Assembly (NCBI GenBank): GCA_963768565.1
Contig: CAVYIO010000038.1
Location: forward strand, 232,495 to 296,494
Reading direction: 5' to 3'
DNA: 64,000 nucleotides
Source of the DNA: JABDKH01 sp963768565
GTDB lineage: Bacteria > Bacteroidota > Rhodothermia > Rhodothermales > JABDKH01
How positions within the stretch are numbered: position 1 is the first letter of the stretch; the number at the start of each line of letters is the position of its first letter. This document shows, one piece after another, positions 47,716-55,973 of the stretch. Under the pieces are notes generated by a model. The model made no database searches and was not told where the DNA came from. It saw nothing but the letters and a program-made list of their open reading frames with translations. A program made the translations under genes and the position numbers.

Positions 47716-47744
47716 TTGACATGTCCTGACACGTCATCTATTAT
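47716..47744 (+). promoter_or_regulatory. Sigma-70 promoter of the RHH-Doc module
   Basis: TTGACA (47716-47721) and TATTAT (47739-47744) are separated by exactly 17 bases, a near-consensus promoter. The antitoxin ATG at 47751 lies only six bases past the -10 box, so the transcript may be leaderless or nearly so. Confidence 0.8.
47717..47736. promoter_or_regulatory. Palindromic operator in the toxin-antitoxin promoter
   Basis: TGACATGTC and GACACGTCA, separated by two bases, form an inverted repeat with eight of nine positions paired. It fills the spacer between -35 and -10, where an RHH antitoxin dimer would block polymerase. This fits the autoregulation typical of type II modules. Confidence 0.7.
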
Positions 47745-47750
47745 GTCGGT

Positions 47751-47963
47751 ATGAGCACAATAAAAATCAGTTCTAAAGTTGAAGAAAAGGTTTGGGAAGA
47801 CTTGCGGTTGCTTGCAAAGGAGTCTCACCAGAATGTTTCAGGGCTTCTCACCGAAGCCATCGGCGACTACATCCAACGACGTCGTGTCAGACCTGCAGTG
47901 CTGGATCATCTAGCTGATTCAATGAATGAAAATGAAGAATTAGGTAAGTTGCTTGCCAAGTAG
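47751..47963 (+). CDS. Ribbon-helix-helix antitoxin
   Basis: This 70-residue protein has an N-terminal ribbon-helix-helix DNA-binding domain (STIKISSKVEEKVWEDLRLL, then SGLLTEAIGDYIQRRR). The C-terminal tail (VLDHLADSMNENEELGKLLA) probably wraps the toxin. The Doc toxin gene overlaps its end by 11 bases. The promoter and a palindrome directly upstream suggest it represses its own operon. It would neutralise Doc, here paired with an RHH rather than the classic Phd antitoxin. Confidence 0.85.
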   Translation: MSTIKISSKVEEKVWEDLRLLAKESHQNVSGLLTEAIGDYIQRRRVRPAVLDHLADSMNENEELGKLLAK

Positions 47964-48339
47964 ATCGGTACAATTTTTAAGCCTCGAAGAGGTACTGGAA
48001 ATTCATACAGCATTGATTGAACGCTTTGGTGGCGCAAGTGGCATTCGTGATACAGGTCTTTTGGAAAGCGCACTCTACCGCCCCCGAACGGGGTACTATA
48101 ATGATCTGATTGAAATGGCCGCGGCACTGTTTGAATCATTGATGAATAATCATCCCTTCATTGATGGAAATAAACGTGTTGCATTCTTTTCAACAGATAT
48201 CTTTTTACGCCTAAACGGATACAAAATGAAAGTTGAGTCAAAGACTGCACATGCATTTCTAATGAAACTATTCGAGACAAATACCTGCGACCTTGAGCAT
48301 CTGGCACCATGGATTAGATCGATTACCGTACGCCTTTAA
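47953..48339 (+). CDS. doc: Doc/Fic-family toxin
   Basis: This 128-residue Doc-type toxin has the Fic motif HPFIDGNKR at 67-75 with the surrounding helix ALFESLMNN. Doc proteins phosphorylate elongation factor Tu and stop translation. The start is TTG at 47953 inside the antitoxin gene (11-base overlap). The C-terminus (CDLEHLAPWIRSITVRL) is complete. The stop at 48337-48339 is one base from the IS6 element's terminal repeat, so the insertion narrowly missed the gene. Confidence 0.87.
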   Translation: MPSRSVQFLSLEEVLEIHTALIERFGGASGIRDTGLLESALYRPRTGYYNDLIEMAAALFESLMNNHPFIDGNKRVAFFSTDIFLRLNGYKMKVESKTAHAFLMKLFETNTCDLEHLAPWIRSITVRL

Positions 48340-48340
48340 C

Positions 48341-49138
48341 GGTTCCGTCGCAAATAAGTGAATAGGCGCCAACATTTCCTGAACGTCATTCCGCTTACGC
48401 AGCCAGGGCATAGAATTGATCAGCAAATGATAAATTACGCGAGATGTTTTTCTTCGTTTGTCCTTTTTTGATCATAGCAACCAGCTCAATTCCAGCCAAT
48501 GTGCTTTGAGCTGAATTGAAGTTTTTGAAGCCAAGCATGGGTCGTGTTAACCGTTTTATTCGTCGGTGATCCTGCTCTATGATGTTGTTCAAGTATTTAC
48601 ATTGACGCACTTTAACTTGCTTATTGTTGTCTTCATTGAACTGAGTTAAGGCGGCTTTATTCGAGCCACTTTTATCGATGTTTACTAAGCCAGGCTTGCC
48701 ATTTCTTTCAATAGCTTTGGTGAAATACCTTAGCGCAGCTGCTTTATCGCGCTTGGCGGTGAGGAGGAAGTCGATGGTATTTCCCTGCTTATCGACAGCT
48801 CGGTAATAATATTTCCACTCGCCTTTAACCTTGATATAGGTCTCGTCCATTCTCCAACGATCACCTGGACGTCTCTTCTTTTGATGGAAAGCCTTTTCAA
48901 GTTGAGGCGAGTAGAAAGTAACCCAGCGATTCAATGTGCTATGATCAACCTCGATGCCCCGCTCTGCCACCATCTCTTCGATATTCCGATAGCTAAGGGC
49001 ATATGCACAATACCATCTTACACACTGAAGAATAATTTCCCGAGGGAAGTGTCGCGATTTAAAACTGATCATATGGAGCTACTTGAAGTAAAGTTGAGTT
49101 TCAACATTATACTCGAACGGCCTGAATGCAACAAAACC
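48341..49138. mobile_element. IS6-family insertion sequence
   Basis: The element is about 798 bp, the right size for IS6/IS26 relatives. The left end is GGTTCCGTCGCAAA (48341-48354), and the right end reads GGTTTTGTTGCATT on the other strand (to 49138), giving imperfect inverted repeats. A single transposase gene fills it. No 8-bp target duplication was found, which is common for IS6 elements after rearrangement. Confidence 0.8.
48395..49072 (-). CDS. IS6-family transposase
   Basis: This DDE transposase of 225 residues has an N-terminal helix-turn-helix (SYRNIEEMVAERGIEVDHST). The first catalytic Asp is in RWRMDETYIKVKGEWKYYY, the second in LVNIDKSGSNKAAL, and Glu in NNIIEQDHRRIKRL, followed by PMLGFKNFNSA typical of IS6. 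The length is near the usual 230-240 residues and the frame is intact, so the enzyme may be active. Confidence 0.93.
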   Translation of the reverse strand: MISFKSRHFPREIILQCVRWYCAYALSYRNIEEMVAERGIEVDHSTLNRWVTFYSPQLEKAFHQKKRRPGDRWRMDETYIKVKGEWKYYYRAVDKQGNTIDFLLTAKRDKAAALRYFTKAIERNGKPGLVNIDKSGSNKAALTQFNEDNNKQVKVRQCKYLNNIIEQDHRRIKRLTRPMLGFKNFNSAQSTLAGIELVAMIKKGQTKKNISRNLSFADQFYALAA

Positions 49139-49361
49139 CTTCATTTTCCGATCATGGCATGGTCAGCGGTTAAGGTGAAAAAAAACGATTTACGCGGGAT
49201 ATCAGTAAAGCTGCATCGTCAGCAAAAGTCTTAACGCTCACTGGCAACAGGCGTGTAGTCATCAGCCAGATAATGTTTTTAATTCTCATAATTCTTCACC
49301 TTTTCACCATCAATACTCCATTATATCCAAAAGCCCGTGAAGCTATTTATATTACGGTAAT

Positions 49362-50561
49362 TTACAGGCCTAATCTTTCAGCTACAAAGTCTGCATCCTT
49401 GTCACCTCGTCCTGACAGGTTCACCAGAATCGTCTGATCGTTTGTCATGGTTGCGGCTGTGCGCATGGCGTACGCGATAGCATGTGCACTTTCCAGCGCT
49501 GGAATAATGCCTTCCACTTGTGACATGATCATGAACGCATCAAGACATTCTTTATCATCTGCGGTTTCATACTGTACGCGTTTTATATCCTTGAGGTAAC
49601 AATGCTGCGGACCGACACCGGGATAATCAAGACCTGAAGCAATGGAGTAAACAGGCAGTGGATTACCTTCGCCGTCCTGCAGGTTATAACATTCAAAGCC
49701 ATGTATTGCACCCTTGCTACCACGGGTCAGGGTAGCCGCATGTTGTCCGGTATCCAGTCCTTTGCCAGCAGGCTCCACACCGACAAGTTTTACTTCTTCA
49801 TCATCAAGAAAGGCGGTAAACAGGCCGATGGCGTTGGAACCACCGCCAACACAGGCAGTCACGATATCAGGCAATTTACCCTGTCTGGATAAAAACTGCT
49901 CACGTGCTTCGCGGCCAACAATACTTTGAAAATCACGTACCATTTTGGGAAACGGGTGCGGCCCGACAACTGAACCAATAGCATAAAAATAATTAACCGG
50001 GTCACTCAGGTATTCTTCAAAGGCGCTGTCCACCGCATCTTTAAGGGTTCGCGTACCTCGCGTGACAGGCACCAGTTTACAACCAAGGATTTTCATTTTA
50101 GTGACATTCGGGTGTTCTTTTATTATGTCGATTTCACCCATATGAATTTCACAGTCGATACCGACCAGTGCGCAGGCTGATGCCAGTGCAACACCGTGCT
50201 GACCAGCACCGGTTTCTGCCAGCACCTTGGTTTTACCCATGTATTTGGCCAGTAGCGCTTCACCCAGACAGTGATTGATTTTATGTGCGCCGGTATGGTT
50301 GAGATCTTCACGCTTGAAAAAGAGCTGTGCGCCGCCACATTTTTCGGTTAAACGGCGGGCCAGGTAGAGGGGACTGGGACGACCGGTATAGTCCGCATTA
50401 AGCATGGCCAGCTCCTGCTGAAATGCCTCAGTCTGACGAACCTGGTCATAGGCATCATTGATGTCATCCATGATCTGCTTCAATTCCGGCGGTATAACCT
50501 GACCACCATATTCTCCAAAATAGCCTTTTTCATCAGGCATGGGCGCAAAATCTACTGACAT
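49362..50561 (-). CDS. trpB: Tryptophan synthase beta chain
   Basis: TrpB joins indole and serine to make tryptophan with PLP. The protein has 399 residues: DEKGYFGEYGGQVIPPELK at the N-terminus, LNHTGAHKINHCLGEAL (PLP Lys104), ETGAGQHGVALASA, and phosphate-binding GGGSNAIGLF. The sequence is of the common proteobacterial type. No trpA or trpF lies beside it, which is unusual, and an IS6 element sits 220 bp downstream. The operon may have been broken up by insertions. Confidence 0.95.
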   Translation of the reverse strand: MSVDFAPMPDEKGYFGEYGGQVIPPELKQIMDDINDAYDQVRQTEAFQQELAMLNADYTGRPSPLYLARRLTEKCGGAQLFFKREDLNHTGAHKINHCLGEALLAKYMGKTKVLAETGAGQHGVALASACALVGIDCEIHMGEIDIIKEHPNVTKMKILGCKLVPVTRGTRTLKDAVDSAFEEYLSDPVNYFYAIGSVVGPHPFPKMVRDFQSIVGREAREQFLSRQGKLPDIVTACVGGGSNAIGLFTAFLDDEEVKLVGVEPAGKGLDTGQHAATLTRGSKGAIHGFECYNLQDGEGNPLPVYSIASGLDYPGVGPQHCYLKDIKRVQYETADDKECLDAFMIMSQVEGIIPALESAHAIAYAMRTAATMTNDQTILVNLSGRGDKDADFVAERLGL

Positions 50562-50663
50562 ACTATCCCCCTTAGTTAAGTAGTGCTAACAGCAAACAGG
50601 GATATTAACGCAATTGAAGAAATATTGAAGCACAAGATTACTGCCAAAAAACTTTTTTATTCT

Positions 50664-50942
50664 TCCGCAAATGAACGCAAAAGACGCAAATGTAAAAGAA
50701 AAACTCATAAGGCGAATGAAAAAGGATACTGTTGATTCAGGACAAGACGTAAATGCATCTATGTAGGCCCGACATCCGCTCCCTGCGGCTGACAGATTTG
50801 ATTCAAGAGCGTCCTTTTCACCAGTCTCTGTAATAATGGTTTTTATTTGCGTCTTTTACTACGCGCCTCCTGCGCTACGTCCTTCGGACCGTACTAGCGT
50901 ACGTTCAAAATGCTCCCGGCATTTTAGTGCGTTATTTGCGGA
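50664..50942. repeat. Nested inverted-repeat element upstream of trpB
   Basis: Within the 426-bp gene-free stretch 50562-50987, TCCGCAAATGAACG (50664-50677) pairs imperfectly with CGTTATTTGCGGA (50930-50942). Inside these, AAAAGACGCAAAT (50679-50691) pairs perfectly with ATTTGCGTCTTTT (50845-50857). A hairpin AAAATGC-GCATTTT lies at 50907-50925 and a GTCC-TTC-GGAC hairpin near 50879. No open frame makes sense. It looks like an interspersed palindromic repeat. Confidence 0.55.
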
Positions 50943-50987
50943 CTAAAGGCTTTTGAAAGACAAAAAAGAAATGTATTAAAACAAGTT

Positions 50988-51434
50988 TTACAAGCCGTTA
51001 TTCGCGCGATTTTTACCGTGCATTTCTTCAAAATGTTTGTCAAAACCAGCTGGCTTTTCTAAATCGCCCTCATAAATATAGGAGGCAATTTTTTCTGCAT
51101 CTTCTCTGGCAACGGAAACTGGAGGCATGATATTAAATCGGCGAATTGCGCCGCGCATCAAAGTTTTGCTTGCGTCCTGTTTTTCTACCCAGTTAGCTAC
51201 CGCAGTAACAAATTCGGTTTTATCAGGATAGGGCCCCAGGTAATGCATTCGGACTGCAATGATGGGGGGAGCCACTCGCTTGCTCATGTCCATGCCGCCG
51301 GTAGCACCGTGACACGCTGAACAATAAGTCCTGTATAATTTTTCGCCCTGTTCTATATGGTTACCCGCCAGATCGTTACCCGCCAGCACAGCTTGCGGCA
51401 GAAAAATAAGAGTTAGTAGTATAATTGATTTCAT
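50988..51434 (-). CDS. Periplasmic class I cytochrome c
   Basis: This 148-residue electron carrier has a signal peptide ending AVLAG and one haem-binding site C38-S-A-C41-H42 (YRTYCSACHGATGG). The likely distal Met is in RRFNIMPPVS. The C-terminal helix EDAEKIASYIYEG is typical of class I cytochromes. It lies next to the disrupted redoxin gene on the same strand. Its redox partners are unknown. Confidence 0.88.
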   Translation of the reverse strand: MKSIILLTLIFLPQAVLAGNDLAGNHIEQGEKLYRTYCSACHGATGGMDMSKRVAPPIIAVRMHYLGPYPDKTEFVTAVANWVEKQDASKTLMRGAIRRFNIMPPVSVAREDAEKIASYIYEGDLEKPAGFDKHFEEMHGKNRANNGL

Positions 51435-51583
51435 CTAAGCACCTTTATGTAAACTATATAATAAGTCATAAAGGTAACTCATTACTAACTTTTTTTCTGT
51501 GCGATATTAGATTCCAGATCTTGTTGTGTCACAATGCCTACTGAACCGGCAACAAATTTTCCTTCAGGATCAATAACATATGT

Positions 51584-52104
51584 CATGATTATGCCTTTAG
51601 CTCCCGTGTGATATAGTAGGGAGACTATGAGAAACCGTATTGAAAAGCCCTATCAAGATATGGTCTTGATTGATTTCTACGAACGTTTTCCAGATGAGCA
51701 GGCATGCTGGAATCATTTTTTATCACTGAGATGGCCGAATGGTTTTATCTGCCCCTCGTGTTCGGCAACAAAAGGATGTTTTAAACCCAGTCGGAAACTA
51801 TTTGAGTGTTACAGTTGTAAGCATCAAACAAGTCTTACCTCCGGAACCATTTTTCATAAAACAAGAGTTCCTCTGTCAAAGTGGTTTTGGTTTATTTTCT
51901 TTATGGCAACCTCGAAAAAGGGTGTCTCAATGCTTTATCTGCAAGAACAGCTGAGAATATCTACATATAGAACCGCCTGGAGCATGGGACATAAAATTCG
52001 ACAGGGCATGATAGTCAGAGATGCACTTTATGATTTACATGGCATAGTGGAAGCCGATGAAATATTTATAGGCGGCAAGCAAAGATTTGCGGAGAGAAGA
52101 AAAT
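51584..52104 (+). mobile_element. IS1595-family remnant with 8-bp target duplication
   Basis: This 521-bp insertion is bounded by ACATATGT at 51576-51583 and 52105-52112; one copy restores the redoxin frame exactly. It contains the N-terminal half of an ISXO2-type transposase. Its left end (CATGATTATGCC) and right end do not form recognisable inverted repeats, so the right part appears lost although the target duplication is intact. Confidence 0.75.
51627..52104 (+). pseudogene. IS1595/ISXO2-type transposase, C-terminally truncated
   Basis: The frame from ATG 51627 has the N-terminal zinc-ribbon of IS1595 transposases (FICPSCSATKGCFKPSRKLF, ECYSCKHQTSLTSGTIFHK). SKWFWFIFFMATSKKGVS and the first catalytic region GIVEADEIFIGGK follow. 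About 159 codons lie inside the element against roughly 300 for a complete enzyme; beyond 52104 the frame runs into redoxin DNA in the wrong strand. It cannot be active. Confidence 0.82.
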
Positions 52105-52525
52105 ACATATGTAGCTGGCAAAGCTGGAACCTTACCCAGCGGGATCACGCGAACAGGCTCAGTGTTAAGCACGGTGTAAGGAATAGGTTTTTCACTAACA
52201 AATTCTTTTAAATTATTTCTTTCGATCGACTCAAAACTAATACCCACAACAACCACATCACTGTTTTTGTTGTTTTCATGAAAACTGATTAATTCAGGCA
52301 TTTCCTTCATACAGGTTGAACACCACGTGGCCCAGTAGTTAACGACTAGCCACTTGCCTTTAATACTGATCCATCGATTGTATCTGGCCATTTATATCTG
52401 GCAGTTCATAATCAACTGCCCTGGCCTGTAAACTCCAGACTTGCAAGGCAAAACCCCGCAGTGAAAATAACATGAACAAAACAAACTTTTTCTTAATCAT
52501 TTTTATTTCCAGTTGATTCTTATAG

Positions 52526-52652
52526 TTAAAGGCAACTCTATTAATTCTGAACAAGATGCTCATTGATGAGACATGAGACATGTGACATGTGACATGTGAC
52601 ATGGATGTTGCGTTAATAAACCTAAGCATGGAATTAATAGAGTTACCCTTAA
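52526..52652. repeat. Small MITE-like inverted repeat with tandem-repeat core
   Basis: AACTCTATTAATTC (52534-52547) and GAATTAATAGAGTT (52631-52644) pair perfectly, and the arms extend to about 22 bases with two mismatches, with TTAA at both outer ends. The core holds four to five copies of a 7-bp unit (ACATGTG, 52571-52603). It lies 26 bp upstream of the broken redoxin start. Confidence 0.6.
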
Positions 52653-52658
52653 ATTAGA

Positions 52659-52714
52659 TTCTCTCTGGTTACCCCATCCCTGCTAGCCCTTTCCTGGGTG
52701 ATAACCAGAGAGAA
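52659..52714. terminator. Strong stem-loop, probable bidirectional terminator
   Basis: TTCTCTCTGGTTA (52659-52671) and TAACCAGAGAGAA (52702-52714) pair perfectly over 13 bases, with ACCC/GGGT extending the stem inward. AAAA follows on the plus strand, and AATCT-rich sequence precedes it. The remaining gene-free DNA to 53053 holds only an 18-bp palindrome, TCGTACG-AAAA-CGTACGA, at 52963-52980. Confidence 0.5.
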
Positions 52715-53053
52715 AACTCTATAACATCTGTCAGTGTGTTTATTACAGCATGGTGTAGCAGAATTGAACACCCTCATTCAACTTTGTAGCTGAGGTATCC
52801 AGCGCAAACTGCACGATATACTGAAGGTCACTGATAATGTCTGAAGCGCAACTTAACCGTCTGCACAATTAATTTCCAGTAACCTGTTCGTCTGAATTCG
52901 TGCGTTTTGAAATTAAAAAAAAGCTATTTATTTCAGCTAGATTCATGCAACATAAATCAGATTCGTACGAAAACGTACGAGCTGATTTTGCTTTATAGAG
53001 TAACTGGCTGGATGCTTGTGAAACGGTGCCTGTGGAATTGACTCAAAAAGCCA

Positions 53054-54913
53054 TCAGTTACTATGTGATGCAATACCGGATAATAGCTGGCGAAATTTAT
53101 CCAGTGCTTCCTTCAATTCCTTGCGCTTAACCGTTGTGGATTTTTTCATTTTTCGCAGAACGAATTCAGCCGTATCAATTGCTCTCTGACTGCGCGGGTT
53201 TTTCGGGCAGAGTTCAATATTCAGGTATTTATCCAGTGTTCGGGTTGTTAGCGTTGACTTGTCCATGTATACCGGCCAGATTTTACTTTCTTCTGCCAGA
53301 TCAAATTTGCTCTTGCCAAGATCACGCTCCCAGCAGGCCAGTGCCAGATTCATTACTTTGACAACATGTTCCCGTAGCAAGGATTTCTGGCTGTTAGATT
53401 CTGTATTGTTAATGTCCGGTAAACCGAGATTACCCAGCCCGGACATTACTCCCGGATTATCTTTAGCAAAAGCCAGAAGATTACTAAGCGTTTGCTCCAC
53501 AGCATTCAGTCGCTGGTCATTTTGTGATGAAGGTATTTTTTCGTCTTTAAGTGTTGAGTTCAAGCCAATGGCAAAACCACTATGCCCCATCACATCCACC
53601 GTATTGATGATGGCATCACTCTGGAATATATGGCCATCTTTATGTTTACAGTTAAGCTTTGTGCGTAAATTACCCTGTTGCGCACTGTCCATTTCAGCAA
53701 CATTTTTCAAAAGTAAGCTTATATCGTCAGAAAACAGGTCAGCGAAATCCAGGTCGATAATTTCATCACTGCTATAAGCAAATAAACTGGTTGCGCCTTT
53801 GTTGAAATATATCGCATCGTTATCCTGATCGAAACACATTAATGCACTGTCATCCAGATCGAGTAAGCGTTGTAGATCATTGGTACGCATTCTCACCTGG
53901 TTTGTCATCGAGTTGAAAGCATCGGCAAGAATGTGAAACTCTCTCAGGCCTTTGTTATTAACCGTTAATTCAAGTTTGCCATGCGTTATCTGCTGCATAT
54001 CACTTATCATGCGACTGACTGGCAAAAATAGAAATTTATTAAACAACCATAAGGCGAATAATAGCGTGCTGAGCGACAATAACAGGAAAACACTGATAGT
54101 CACTGTTTGCGTTTGCCGCATTTCCCGGTTCAGTTCCTCAATATTTTCATAACCGACGATCCTGAATGCAGGCGTACCATCGGATGCGTGTAAAGTGAAT
54201 TCGACAGGCAGATGACCCTCCGTGATTGTCTGTTCATATGAATTTATCTGTTCACCCGACATGGAATAAATACGCACCGGTGTTTTTGTGATATTGCCGA
54301 TATCCGACAGGTTAAACACCGGGTTAACAATAATTTCCAGGTACCCCACGGGTCGTAGACCACCAAGCGGTACCAGGGTAGAAAATAGCGGCCCTTCGGC
54401 AGACATCCACAGGGCATCAATTGCTTTCAGGCGGTCGGAAGGTTTTCTATTATTGATGACCGCTACTATATAATCAGCAAGCTTGTTACTCAGGTTTTCA
54501 GGTCCTGTGCTGCTTTCACCAATAAGTTCGAACGCCAGGTCATAGACCCTGATTTTTTTCAGATCAATTTCAGAGAATCCAACAAAACCATTAATAAACG
54601 GATCGTCAAGCAACTTAAGCAGGTACTTTTTATCAGCGGCCACATTGACAGCTCTGACTGAAGACTTTACTGTGGAAATCAATTCAGTGCTATGCCCCAG
54701 TTTCATACCCAAATCAAATGTGTGACTTCTAACTTTCTTGAGCATCTCCTGCGAGGCGACCTCAATCACACGTGACAGACTGTTAATCTGTGCATCCAGT
54801 GCGGTCTGTTTAAAGTAGCTACCGGCCAGCAGGGAAAGGAGGATAGCAATAAAACCAATCATGCTAAAAATAGCAATGGTAGAGGACTTAATTGAAAGTG
54901 ACTCAATCTTCAT
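53054..54913 (-). CDS. Membrane sensor with HAMP, PAS and an unknown C-terminal domain
   Basis: This 619-residue inner-membrane sensor has a first transmembrane helix (about 13-32) and a large periplasmic domain to about 280, Cache-like by layout. A second helix (SVFLLLSLSTLLFALWLF) is followed by a HAMP linker and a PAS domain (about 365-470; LDLDDSALMCFDQDNDAIYF). Beyond it there is no histidine kinase, GGDEF, EAL or methyl-accepting domain. The last 90-100 residues (ALACWERDLGKSKFDLAEES, then NIELCPKNPRSQRAIDTAEF) look folded and conserved in style, but I do not recognise them. The rhodanese gene ends 49 bp upstream. Function unknown. Confidence 0.8.
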   Translation of the reverse strand: MKIESLSIKSSTIAIFSMIGFIAILLSLLAGSYFKQTALDAQINSLSRVIEVASQEMLKKVRSHTFDLGMKLGHSTELISTVKSSVRAVNVAADKKYLLKLLDDPFINGFVGFSEIDLKKIRVYDLAFELIGESSTGPENLSNKLADYIVAVINNRKPSDRLKAIDALWMSAEGPLFSTLVPLGGLRPVGYLEIIVNPVFNLSDIGNITKTPVRIYSMSGEQINSYEQTITEGHLPVEFTLHASDGTPAFRIVGYENIEELNREMRQTQTVTISVFLLLSLSTLLFALWLFNKFLFLPVSRMISDMQQITHGKLELTVNNKGLREFHILADAFNSMTNQVRMRTNDLQRLLDLDDSALMCFDQDNDAIYFNKGATSLFAYSSDEIIDLDFADLFSDDISLLLKNVAEMDSAQQGNLRTKLNCKHKDGHIFQSDAIINTVDVMGHSGFAIGLNSTLKDEKIPSSQNDQRLNAVEQTLSNLLAFAKDNPGVMSGLGNLGLPDINNTESNSQKSLLREHVVKVMNLALACWERDLGKSKFDLAEESKIWPVYMDKSTLTTRTLDKYLNIELCPKNPRSQRAIDTAEFVLRKMKKSTTVKRKELKEALDKFRQLLSGIASHSN

Positions 54914-54962
54914 GAATGCATTTTAGACGTGTTACACCATAATACTTTACAAATAAACAAGA

Positions 54963-55424
54963 CTATTCAGTAACTACGGGCAGTCGTTTTTCTGTCCATT
55001 CTTTCCAGCCGCCACGAAACCAGATTAGCTTTTTATAACCCCAGCTTTTGGCTTTTTTGATCGAGTCTGCACTTCTCAGACAGCGCGTGCCATTACAGTA
55101 GAACAGGATTTCTGTGAATTTTCCCGGTGCAACTCGTTCCAGATCTTCAGGTTTTAATTGCGTATTCAAGATGTTTATTGCACCTTCAATATGACCTTTC
55201 TGATACTCCGTCTTCTTGCGTGAGTCGATAACAATCAAATCAGGGTTGGCAAGAATTAGCTCAATCACCTCTTCAGCAGAAACGACAGTCACATCTTCAA
55301 TGTTTTCAGGCGCATACTGCTTTTGTTCAGCAAACAGGGCGGATGAGAACAGTATTGAAATACTGGCAAAAATTATTGTTTGATAACGCTGAGTGAAAAA
55401 AAGATTAAACATTTTAACAACCAT
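54963..55424 (-). CDS. Periplasmic rhodanese-like protein
   Basis: This protein of about 153 residues has a signal peptide (FASISILFSSALFAEQ) and a single rhodanese domain. DLIVIDSRKKTEYQKGHIEG forms the first half, and the active-site loop has Cys in LFYCNGTRCLRSA. IWFRGGWKEWTEKRLPV ends it. The open frame continues upstream to 55694, but that part is translated MITE sequence. Starts at 55424 or 55412 (MFNLFFTQR) fit the signal. It may move sulfane sulfur in the periplasm; no oxidation operon is adjacent. Confidence 0.85.
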   Translation of the reverse strand: MVVKMFNLFFTQRYQTIIFASISILFSSALFAEQKQYAPENIEDVTVVSAEEVIELILANPDLIVIDSRKKTEYQKGHIEGAINILNTQLKPEDLERVAPGKFTEILFYCNGTRCLRSADSIKKAKSWGYKKLIWFRGGWKEWTEKRLPVVTE

Positions 55425-55542
55425 GATTTTTAGAATATATCGCCTATTATACAGTCGTTTGCACGAACCTGAAGCTTGCCCAAAAAGGGAGCCATGATTT
55501 GTTCTGAGCAGCAAACATTCATGGATCCGAACACCTATTGTC

Positions 55543-55719
55543 GGCCCAGGCTGTGTGAAAAGTAGGAAAAATTTGGGCCAGTGGTGGGCCAGCCCTAAAT
55601 ATGAAAGGTTTAGTATCAATATAGTGATCGTGATATCCATTTGAATGAAATTATAACCCAATATCGGCTTCCATTTACCATTTTCAAATATCACTAATAC
55701 TTTTCACACAGCCTGGGCC
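55543..55719. repeat. 177-bp MITE, copy 1
   Basis: Perfect 22-bp terminal inverted repeats start GGCCCAGGCTGTGTGAAAAG and end at 55564 and 55719. The internal sequence has no protein function, though an open frame crosses it. A second copy of identical length lies inverted at 61396-61572. No target duplication is obvious. It sits 118 bp upstream of the rhodanese start and may have displaced its promoter. Confidence 0.85.
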
Positions 55720-55973
55720 AAAAGCGGACTGTCAGTAATAACTAATGAGATACCAACGCAACTAAACTGCCGTTATGTCTCAGGGATAATCGATGATATC
55801 GGCAAATCTATCATACAAAAATATATTCGTGCAGACGAAGACTATGACCGCACGACGAGTAATGTTTAACAGAAGGCGCTGTAATTCACTAGTTTTGTGA
55901 CACTAGACACTGGCTTCGTGACACCGACTTTGTGATACCAACTCTGTATTCAGTAACACTAGTCCTATAAATT

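Larger units (their letters stand above)
51485..52500 (-). pseudogene. TlpA-like redoxin, split by an IS remnant and frameshifted
   Basis: This is a thioredoxin-like periplasmic protein broken twice. From ATG 52500 the signal and N-terminal part run to PDINGQIQSMDQY. An extra base in TATTAAAGG near 52361 shifts the frame. The next frame gives GKWLVVNYWATWCSTC (active site W-C-S-T-C) and KVPALPATYV. Insertion of 521 bp with a duplicated ACATATGT then breaks the frame. Beyond it, TYVIDPEGKFVAGSVG and IVTQQDLES finish the domain to the stop at 51485-51487. The original gene would encode about 160 residues. The IS insertion proves disruption; the frameshift may be later decay. Confidence 0.85.

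Noticed and set aside
47622..47828. Minus-strand frame over the antitoxin promoter
   Set aside because: It runs through the promoter and operator and antisense to the antitoxin; no ribosome site or family pattern.
48881..49234. Plus-strand frame of 117 codons
   Set aside because: It overlaps the IS6 transposase antisense and has no recognisable features.
52571..52603. Tandem repeat as a CRISPR array
   Set aside because: Seven-base units are contiguous with no spacers and no cas gene is nearby.
55425..55694. N-terminal extension of the rhodanese frame
   Set aside because: It is translated MITE sequence; the same peptide recurs at MITE copy 2 with no gene attached.
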